From an uncultured Brevundimonas sp. (GTDB lineage: Bacteria; Pseudomonadota; Alphaproteobacteria; Caulobacterales; Caulobacteraceae): 24,034 bases of DNA. The position numbers were made by a program, and so were the translations under genes. How positions within the stretch are numbered: position 1 is the stretch's first letter; each line of letters opens with the position of its first letter. The notes beneath the pieces were generated by a model. It was not told the origin of the DNA. It saw only the letters and a list, made by a program, of their open reading frames with translations, and ran no database searches. The stretch lies in contig NZ_CALTWS010000012.1 of NCBI RefSeq assembly GCF_943913055.1, positions 1 to 24,034 of the forward strand. The letters run 5' to 3'. This document shows, piece by piece, positions 7,209 through 13,588 of the stretch.

Positions 7209-9205
7209 TCATAGAGCTTGGGGCCTTCGCCCTCACCCTGGCGCTCGTGCTGTCGGTCCTGCAGACGGGATTCGCCGTCGCGGGGCGGATGCGGCGCAGT
7301 CCGGTCTTGGCCGGTGCGGCAGAGGGCGCGGCCCTGGCTAGTGCGCTGGCCGTGGCTCTGGCCTTCGCCGTCCTGATCTTCGCCTTCGTGATCTCGGACT
7401 TTTCGGTCTCCAACGTCGCGGCCAACAGCCACACCGACAAGCCGATGCTCTACAAGGTCGCCGGGGCCTGGGGCAGTCACGAGGGCTCGCTGGTGCTGTG
7501 GTGTCTGGTCCTGACCGGATTCGGGGCGGTGCTGGCGCGGGCGCGGGGTCTGCCGTTCGGGCTGAAGGCGTCCGCCGTCGCGACCCAGGGCGCGCTGGGG
7601 GTGATGTTCATCGCCTTTGCGGTGTTCACCTCCAACCCGTTCGCGCGGCTGAACCCGGCCCCGTTCCAGGGCGCATCGCTGAATCCGCTGCTGCAGGACC
7701 CGGCCCTGGCCTTTCATCCGCCGCTGCTCTATGCGGGCTATGTCGGGCTGTCGGTCTGTTTTTCGCTGGCGGTTGCGGCCCTGATCGAGGGCCGGCCCAA
7801 CTCCAGCTTCTGGCCTGCCTGGGGTCGGTGGGTGCGGCCCTGGGCCCTGGCCAGCTGGGCCTTCCTGACCGTCGGCATCACGCTGGGCAGCTTCTGGGCC
7901 TATTACGAGCTGGGCTGGGGCGGCTGGTGGTTCTGGGATCCGGTCGAGAATGCCAGCTTCATGCCATGGCTGGCGGCCGCCGCCCTACTGCACAGCGCCG
8001 TGGTGACCGAGCGACGAGGGGCGCTGGCCGGATGGACGACCTTCCTGGCCCTGCTGGCCTTCACCTTCTCCATGCTGGGGGCGTTCCTGGTGCGGTCCGG
8101 TGTGCTGACCAGCGTGCATGCCTTCGCGGTGGACCCTCAGCGCGGGCTGATGCTGCTGGCCATTCTGGGTGTCACGGCCGGGCTGGCCTTTGCCCTGTTC
8201 GCCTGGCGCGCCCCCCGGCTGAAGGGCGGCGGCCTGTTCGCCCCGGTCAGTCGCGAAGGGGCGCTGGTCCTGAACAACCTTTTCCTGACGGCGGCGGCGG
8301 CAACGGTGTTGCTGGGCACGTTGTATCCCCTGCTGCTGGAGGCGACGTCCGGCGCGACCATTTCGGTTGGCCCGCCCTATTTCGCCCTCACGTTTACACC
8401 CTTGATGGCCGTGGCCTTCCTGATCCTGCCCGCCGGGCCTCTGCTGGCGTGGAAGCGGGGCGATCTGAAGGGCGTGGGTCAGCGTCTGATCGTGGCGGCG
8501 GGGCTGGCGCTGCTGGTCGCGCTCGCGGGGTGGATGGCCTTCGAGCCGAAGAAGGCGCTGTCGGCCCTGGGCATCGGCCTGGGCGGCTGGCTGATCCTGG
8601 GCAGTCTGGCGGAATGGGCCGAGCGGGTGCGGCTGTTCCGCGTCCCGGTGGCCGAGACCTGGCGGCGCGCGCGCGGCCTGCCGCTGGGGGCCTGGGGCAT
8701 GACCCTGGCCCATGCGGGTCTGGGCATCTTCGTCTTGGGCGCGGTGGTCGAGACCGGATACCGGCTGGAGGCCGCGCGCCCGCTGGCCATTGGCCAGTCC
8801 ATCGAAGCCGGACCCTGGATCGTGCGTCTGGACGCGGTTCAGGTCGTCGAGGGGCCCAACTATCTGGCCGAGCAGGGGTGTCTGACGGTGGACCGTGCCG
8901 ACGGTCGTTCGCCCTCCACCGTCACCGCCGAACGACGCTTCTTCCCGGCGGGAGGGCAGACGACGACCGAAGTCGGGCTGGATTTCCGGGGTCTGGACGA
9001 CGTCTATGTGGTGCTGGGCGAGCGGGCGCGGGCGTCCGACGGCGCGGCCGCCTGGAATGTGCGCGTCTGGTGGAATCCCTGGGCGCGGTTGATCTTCCTG
9101 GGGCCAACGATCATGGCCCTGGGGGGCGCGCTGTCGCTGTTCGACCGGCGGCTGAGGGTCGGGGTGGGCAGGCGACGGACTTCGGCGAAGGCGTTGAAGG
9201 CGTGA
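7205..9205 (+). CDS. ccmF: Cytochrome c haem lyase subunit CcmF (CycK)
   Basis: A large polytopic membrane protein of 666 residues, the core of the haem ligation complex. It takes haem from holo-CcmE and attaches it to CXXCH motifs of apocytochromes together with CcmH and CcmI. The WWD haem-handling motif WGGWWFWDPVEN is at residues 238-249, and many transmembrane helices follow the family pattern. A hydrophilic periplasmic domain lies near the C terminus before the final helix. I chose GTG 7205 (reading VIIELGAFALTLALVL after the start), because CcmF proteins begin at this point and it overlaps the ccmE stop as GTGA. The ATG at 7175 would add ten residues. No ccmG (thioredoxin) gene lies between ccmF and ccmH, as in rhizobial cycHJKL. 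Confidence 0.95.
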   Translation: MIIELGAFALTLALVLSVLQTGFAVAGRMRRSPVLAGAAEGAALASALAVALAFAVLIFAFVISDFSVSNVAANSHTDKPMLYKVAGAWGSHEGSLVLWCLVLTGFGAVLARARGLPFGLKASAVATQGALGVMFIAFAVFTSNPFARLNPAPFQGASLNPLLQDPALAFHPPLLYAGYVGLSVCFSLAVAALIEGRPNSSFWPAWGRWVRPWALASWAFLTVGITLGSFWAYYELGWGGWWFWDPVENASFMPWLAAAALLHSAVVTERRGALAGWTTFLALLAFTFSMLGAFLVRSGVLTSVHAFAVDPQRGLMLLAILGVTAGLAFALFAWRAPRLKGGGLFAPVSREGALVLNNLFLTAAAATVLLGTLYPLLLEATSGATISVGPPYFALTFTPLMAVAFLILPAGPLLAWKRGDLKGVGQRLIVAAGLALLVALAGWMAFEPKKALSALGIGLGGWLILGSLAEWAERVRLFRVPVAETWRRARGLPLGAWGMTLAHAGLGIFVLGAVVETGYRLEAARPLAIGQSIEAGPWIVRLDAVQVVEGPNYLAEQGCLTVDRADGRSPSTVTAERRFFPAGGQTTTEVGLDFRGLDDVYVVLGERARASDGAAAWNVRVWWNPWARLIFLGPTIMALGGALSLFDRRLRVGVGRRRTSAKALKA

Positions 9206-9705
9206 AGCGGATTTTGCTGATCGCCGCGGCGTGCTTCGCACTGGCCGCGCCCGCCTCGGCCCAGGAGCCGCCGCCAGCACCGGACCGGCCCTTGCCCGAC
9301 GCCGCCCAGGAAGCCCGTGCCCAGGCCCTGTTCGACGACATCCGCTGTGTGGTGTGCCAGCATGAGGCGATTGCCGACAGCCCGGCCGGCATCGCAGGCG
9401 ACATGCGCGGCCTGGTGCGGGACCAGATCGCCGCCGGGGCCAGCGACCAGCAGATCCGCCAGGATCTGGTCCGGCGCTATGGCGACTTCGTCCTGTTCAA
9501 ACCGCCGGTGCGGGGTGGGACCTGGCTCTTGTGGTTTGGGCCGCTGATCCTGATGCTGGCGGCGGGCGCGCTGATCCTGTGGCGCGGCAAGCGTCGTCCG
9601 GTCGAGGTCGCGGCTCTCACGCCGGAAGAGGACGCCCGCCTCAGCGATATTTTGAAGCAGGAGCCCGTTCGCCGCGATCCTGACGCAAAGCCGTCCAACG
9701 ACTAG
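9202..9705 (+). CDS. ccmH: Cytochrome c maturation protein CcmH (CycL)
   Basis: A 167-residue thiol-disulfide subunit that reduces or holds the CXXCH cysteines of apocytochrome c during haem attachment. It has a signal peptide (residues 1-20, ASA/Q), then the family signature RCVVCQ with Cys49 and Cys52 in a three-helix periplasmic domain. A motif like LRQDLVRRYGDFVLFKPP is present as RQDLVRRYGDFVLFKPP. A transmembrane helix at about 107-126 and a short cytoplasmic tail follow. It lacks the fused TPR part seen in E. coli CcmH, which is here the separate CcmI. The start is GTG 9202, overlapping the ccmF stop by four bases; this is clearly better than the longer frame that begins inside ccmF. 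Confidence 0.94.
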   Translation: MKRILLIAAACFALAAPASAQEPPPAPDRPLPDAAQEARAQALFDDIRCVVCQHEAIADSPAGIAGDMRGLVRDQIAAGASDQQIRQDLVRRYGDFVLFKPPVRGGTWLLWFGPLILMLAAGALILWRGKRRPVEVAALTPEEDARLSDILKQEPVRRDPDAKPSND

Positions 9706-9815
9706 CGTTTCATGGAAGCAGGATTGCTCCATACGGACAGTCGGTTAGGCTGTCGCTTCTGACTGAACACTGAGCGGGCGCATCCGCGTTCGCCTAAGGG
9801 AAGACAAGGCTGTCG

Positions 9816-11384
9816 ATGATGAAGCGTAAGGAGTTCATGCTGGGGGCCGTCGCGGGCCTGTTTTTCGCCGCCGCCGCGACTGCAGGCGGGGTGATCGACT
9901 GGCCGACCGCAGAGGCCGGGCCGGTTGCAGGCGTCTCGGGGCGCGTCAACGCCAGTGCCGGTGCCAACGGCGTGGCCTTCGCGCCGCCGCAGGGAGCCCC
10001 CCTCAGCTTCGCCGACATCTTTGCCCAGGTCTCGCCCGCCGTGGTCCAGATCGAGGTCGAGACGCGGCGCGAGGCGGGTCCGCAGGACAGCCTGATCCAG
10101 ATTCCCGGCCTGCCCTTCGCCATCCCCAATCCGAACCAGGGCCAAGACGGCGAAGAGGGAGGCGTACGCGGCCGCGGAGCCGGCTCCGGCTTCTTCATCT
10201 CCGCCGACGGCTTCATCGTGACCAACAACCATGTGGTCGAGGATGCGACCAAGATCACGGTCAAGCTGGCCGACGGTCGCGAGATCGAGGCCACGGTGGT
10301 GGGCCGGGACCCCTCCACGGACCTGGCTGTCATCAAGGTGGATGGCTCCGACTATCCCTTCGTCACGTTTGAAGAATCTGCCCAGCCCCGCGTGGGAGAC
10401 TGGGTCATCGCGGTCGGCAATCCGTTTGGCCTGGGCGGCACCGCGACAGCGGGCATTGTCTCTGCCTTGGCTCGTCCCAATGTGGATGGTCAAACCGCGC
10501 AGTACGTCGATTTCCTTCAGATCGATGCCGCCATCAATACAGGCAATTCTGGCGGTCCGACCTTTGACATTTACGGCCGCGTCATTGGCGTGAACTCCGC
10601 GATCATCTCGCCCGGGATGAATGGCGGGTCTGTCGGCATCGGGTTCGCCATTCCCGCCGCCATAGCCAAGCCTGTAACCGATCAGCTGATGCAAAGTGGG
10701 CGGGTCCAGCGCGGTTATGCCGGTCTCGGTCTGAGAACCCTGACCCCGGATGGATGGGAAGCTCTGGGTCAGCCGAGAGACTTCAAAGGTGCGTTGGTCG
10801 AGTCCGTGACGGACGGTGGGCCGGCAGCGCAAGGCGGCGTCCAGATAAACGATTTCATCGTTGCCGTGGACGGTGAGGCGGTCAGCAACAGCACCGAAGC
10901 CTCCCGTCGAGTCGGTGCCGCGCGGCCTGGTGATACGATTCGACTGGATGTAATCCGCGATGGACGTCGTCAAACCGTCAGCTTCCGCTCCGGCACCCGC
11001 CCTTCCGAAGAGGAACTCGCGGCCCTGGATGGCAGCGGATCCGGTTCAGCGACCCCGGTGCCGCCAGCTGCAGTAACCGGTGAAGCCGTGGAGGGCATCA
11101 CTCTGGCACCGCTGACTGCTGCCCTGCGGTCGCGCTACAGCGTGCCGGAAAGCGTCAGTGGCGTGGTGATCACAGCTGTGGAGCGTAACACGCCGGCAGG
11201 GCGTCTGGGCTTCCAGCCGGGACTGGTCATCACACGCGTGAACACCCAGGCCGTCAGCACGGTGGCAGAGTTCCGGTCAGCGGTCGCTGCAGCGAAGGCG
11301 GCGGGTCGACCGAGCGTCCTGCTCTTCGTTCGCACTCCGCAAGGTGTTCAGACTGTTCCCTTGAAGTTCGACGACGGCGAATAG
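9816..11384 (+). CDS. degP: DegP/DegQ-type periplasmic serine protease (Do family)
   Basis: An envelope quality-control protease/chaperone of 522 residues. The hydrophobic N-terminal segment (about 9-24) acts as signal peptide or anchor. The trypsin-like domain shows the complete triad: H139 (TNNHVVED), D169 (STDLAVIKV) and S245 (NTGNSGGP). Two PDZ domains follow, at about residues 287-385 and 425-515, joined by a Ser/Gly/Pro linker. The number of PDZ domains fits DegP/DegQ rather than DegS. The start is at the tandem ATG 9816/9819, with a weak AAGG site upstream. It lies 110 bases after ccmH, in the place where rhizobia also carry degP. The first third has about the same G+C as its neighbours (44/60 at 9961-10020), while later lines drop (31/60 at 10501-10560). 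Confidence 0.92.
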   Translation: MMKRKEFMLGAVAGLFFAAAATAGGVIDWPTAEAGPVAGVSGRVNASAGANGVAFAPPQGAPLSFADIFAQVSPAVVQIEVETRREAGPQDSLIQIPGLPFAIPNPNQGQDGEEGGVRGRGAGSGFFISADGFIVTNNHVVEDATKITVKLADGREIEATVVGRDPSTDLAVIKVDGSDYPFVTFEESAQPRVGDWVIAVGNPFGLGGTATAGIVSALARPNVDGQTAQYVDFLQIDAAINTGNSGGPTFDIYGRVIGVNSAIISPGMNGGSVGIGFAIPAAIAKPVTDQLMQSGRVQRGYAGLGLRTLTPDGWEALGQPRDFKGALVESVTDGGPAAQGGVQINDFIVAVDGEAVSNSTEASRRVGAARPGDTIRLDVIRDGRRQTVSFRSGTRPSEEELAALDGSGSGSATPVPPAAVTGEAVEGITLAPLTAALRSRYSVPESVSGVVITAVERNTPAGRLGFQPGLVITRVNTQAVSTVAEFRSAVAAAKAAGRPSVLLFVRTPQGVQTVPLKFDDGE

Positions 11385-11415
11385 TCCGAAGTCTGTCCAA
11401 GCCTTAACTCACGGG

Positions 11416-11456
11416 TTCGCCGCCGATGCGCTAACATCGGCGGCGAATCTGTTTTC
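11416..11456 (+). terminator. Strong intrinsic terminator after degP
   Basis: A perfect 13-bp stem (11416-11428 with 11435-11447; left arm TTCGCCGCCGATG) has a six-base loop CGCTAA and is followed by TCTGTTTTC (11448-11456). This is the best terminator in the window. It ends only 14 bases before the ATG of the next response regulator and abuts its ribosome site GGAGGGG (11457-11463). Confidence 0.88.
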
Positions 11457-11470
11457 GGAGGGGCTTCATC

Positions 11471-12142
11471 ATGCGCATTCTGGTCGTCGAGGACGATGCC
11501 GAGGCCGCGACCGCCATGGTCCGGGGCCTGACCGAGGCGGGGCACGAGCCGACCCATGCCGTGGACGGGGCCTTCGGCCTGCTGGAAGCGCAGAAGGGCG
11601 GCTATGACGTCTATGTGGTAGACCGGATGATGCCGCGCCTGGATGGGATCGGCATGGTCGAGACTCTGCGCAAGGACGGCGACCAGACCCCGGTCCTGTT
11701 CCTGTCGGCCCTGGGCGAGGTCGACGACCGCGTCACCGGCCTGAAGGCCGGGGCCGACGACTATCTGGTCAAACCCTATGCCTTTTCCGAACTGATCGCA
11801 CGGGTCGAGGCCCTGTCGCGCCGCCGCGAGACCGGGAGCGTCGCCACCATGCTGAAGGTCGGCGACCTGGAGATGAATCTGATCAGCCGCGAGGTGCACC
11901 GCGCCGGCAAGGAGATCGACCTGCAGCCGCGAGAGTTCCAGCTGCTGGAGTTCCTGATGCGTCACGCCGGCCAGTCGGTGACCCGCACCATGCTGCTGGA
12001 GAAGGTCTGGGAATACCATTTCGACCCCCAGACCAACGTCATCGACGTCCATATCAGCCGCCTGCGCGCCAAGATCGACAAGGGCTTCGACCACGCCATG
12101 CTGCAGACCGTGCGTGGGGCGGGGTATCGGCTGGAGGCGTAA
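11471..12142 (+). CDS. OmpR/PhoB-family response regulator
   Basis: A 223-residue DNA-binding regulator. The receiver has E7-D8-D9, phospho-acceptor D51, S79 in the switch position and K101. The winged-helix domain covers about 125-222 (LQPREFQLLEFLMRHAG, then NVIDVHISRLRAKID and RGAGYRL). The IDVHISRLRAKID signature resembles the heavy-metal CusR/CzcR-like branch of the family, but this does not fix the signal. It has a good ribosome site (GGAGGGG) eight bases before ATG 11471. Its kinase gene starts 15 bases downstream, and glnE follows. In rhizobia a similar regulator/kinase pair lies between degP and glnE (recalled knowledge). Confidence 0.9.
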   Translation: MRILVVEDDAEAATAMVRGLTEAGHEPTHAVDGAFGLLEAQKGGYDVYVVDRMMPRLDGIGMVETLRKDGDQTPVLFLSALGEVDDRVTGLKAGADDYLVKPYAFSELIARVEALSRRRETGSVATMLKVGDLEMNLISREVHRAGKEIDLQPREFQLLEFLMRHAGQSVTRTMLLEKVWEYHFDPQTNVIDVHISRLRAKIDKGFDHAMLQTVRGAGYRLEA

Positions 12143-12157
12143 GCGCCGCAGCGTCTG

Positions 12158-13588
12158 ATGAAACTCCCCTCCCTCCTTCGCCGTACGCCCTTCCGGCTGA
12201 CGCTGCTGTTCCTCGCCCTGTTCGCGGCGGCGGCGGCGGCGATCCTGGCCTGGGTCTATGTCGCCTCGGCGTCCGAGGCGCGGGCCCGGACCCAGGACGA
12301 AGTGACGCGCGAACTGACGGTGCTGACCGACATCTATCGGCTGCGCGGGCTGGATGCGCTGAATGCCGCCCTGGTGGACCGGACGATCACCGGCGGCTCC
12401 TACCTCTACATGCTGATGGACCCGCAGGGCGGGCTGATCACCGGCAGCCTGACCGAGACGCCGATCGACATTGTCCCGCGCGGCACCGGCGATGGTGGCG
12501 CGACCCCGACCTGGGACACCTTCCGCTATACCGACACCGACGCCAGCGGGCGGGTGACGCGGCCGGAATCGCTGGGGGTCCAGGTGCGGCTGTCGGGCGG
12601 CGAAATCCTATTCGTCGGCCAGTCGATGGGCGACACAGAGGCCTATCTGGCGCGCCTAACGCAGGCGCTATGGGGCGCGATGGGGATCGTGCTGCTGCTT
12701 GGGCTGGCGGGTGGTCTGCTGATCAGTCGCAATCTGGAGCGGTCGATGCGGCGGCTCCAGACCGTGGTCACGGGCGTGCAGGACGGCGATCTGAAGGTCC
12801 GCGCCGTGGTGCGTCCGAACGGCGACGAACTGGACGAGCTGGGTCAGGGGCTGAACACCATGCTGGACCGGCTGGAGGGATCGATGGCTTCCATCCGGCA
12901 TGCGGGCGACGCCATCGCCCACGACCTGCGCTCGCCCCTGACCCGCATGCGGGCCAAGCTGGAGGTCGCGCTCATGGATGCCGAGGCGGGCAAGATCGAT
13001 GGCGTCGACGCGGTCCAGCTGGCGCTCGACGAGGCCGACAGTCTGCTGAAGACCTTCAACACCGTCCTCGCCATCGCCCGGTTGCAGGCGGCGGCGGGCC
13101 ATACGCCGGACCCGAAGGTGTTCGACGCCGCCGACCTGGCCGCCGACATGGCCGAGCTGTACGAACCGGCCAGCGAGGACAAAGGGCTGGAGTTCTCGGC
13201 CGAAATCGAGCGCGGCCTGATGATCGAGGCCAACCAGCCCTTCCTGGCCCAGGCCCTGGCCAACATCATCGACAATGCCATCAAATACACCCCGACCGGC
13301 GGGGCCGTGATGCTGAGAGCACGACGTCGCTCGTCCGGCGAGATCGAGTTCTCGGTCACCGACACCGGCCCGGGCGTGCCGGAGGCCGACCGCGACCGCG
13401 TCACCGAACGGTTCGTGCGTCTGGACAACAGCCGCACCGAGGCGGGCTCTGGCCTGGGCCTGTCGCTGGTGGCGGCAGTGATGGAGGCCCACGGCGGGCG
13501 TATCCAGCTGGACGAAGGCCCCGGCGTCTACAACGGCTTCGGCCCTGGTCTGCGCGTGGCCCTGGTGGTTCCGGCGGCGGGCGGATGA
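12158..13588 (+). CDS. Membrane sensor histidine kinase with HAMP domain
   Basis: A 476-residue inner-membrane kinase, the expected partner of the regulator before it. Transmembrane helix 1 is at about residues 12-34, a periplasmic domain of about 130 residues follows, and transmembrane helix 2 is at about 168-188. The HAMP domain runs to about 240. The phospho-acceptor is H255 in DAIAHDLRSPLTRM. The ATPase domain has an N box (LANIIDNAIKYTP), a G1 box (VTDTGPGVP) and a G2 box (GSGLGLSLV). The AHDLRSPLTR form is shared with CusS/IrlS-like kinases. Its TGA overlaps the ATG of glnE (ATGA), so kinase and glnE are translationally coupled. What it senses cannot be read from the sequence. Confidence 0.9.
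   Translation: MKLPSLLRRTPFRLTLLFLALFAAAAAAILAWVYVASASEARARTQDEVTRELTVLTDIYRLRGLDALNAALVDRTITGGSYLYMLMDPQGGLITGSLTETPIDIVPRGTGDGGATPTWDTFRYTDTDASGRVTRPESLGVQVRLSGGEILFVGQSMGDTEAYLARLTQALWGAMGIVLLLGLAGGLLISRNLERSMRRLQTVVTGVQDGDLKVRAVVRPNGDELDELGQGLNTMLDRLEGSMASIRHAGDAIAHDLRSPLTRMRAKLEVALMDAEAGKIDGVDAVQLALDEADSLLKTFNTVLAIARLQAAAGHTPDPKVFDAADLAADMAELYEPASEDKGLEFSAEIERGLMIEANQPFLAQALANIIDNAIKYTPTGGAVMLRARRRSSGEIEFSVTDTGPGVPEADRDRVTERFVRLDNSRTEAGSGLGLSLVAAVMEAHGGRIQLDEGPGVYNGFGPGLRVALVVPAAGG

Noticed and set aside
7498..9201. Open frame upstream of ccmH inside ccmF
   Set aside because: It is the shadow frame of ccmF. ccmH proper begins with its signal peptide at GTG 9202.
7985..9280. 431-codon minus-strand open frame opposite ccmF
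   Set aside because: Gln/Pro/Arg/Gly-rich shadow of a strongly supported membrane protein gene.
9714..9755. Small hairpins after ccmH (GGAAGCA/TGCTCC and GACAG/CTGTC)
   Set aside because: Short, bulged or long-looped stems without a T-run. I could not support a terminator or an operator for degP.
12670..13584. Long open frame in front of glnE, reading through the histidine kinase gene
   Set aside because: The kinase in the other frame has all family motifs; this stretch has Arg/Gly/Pro-rich out-of-frame composition. glnE begins at ATG 13585.
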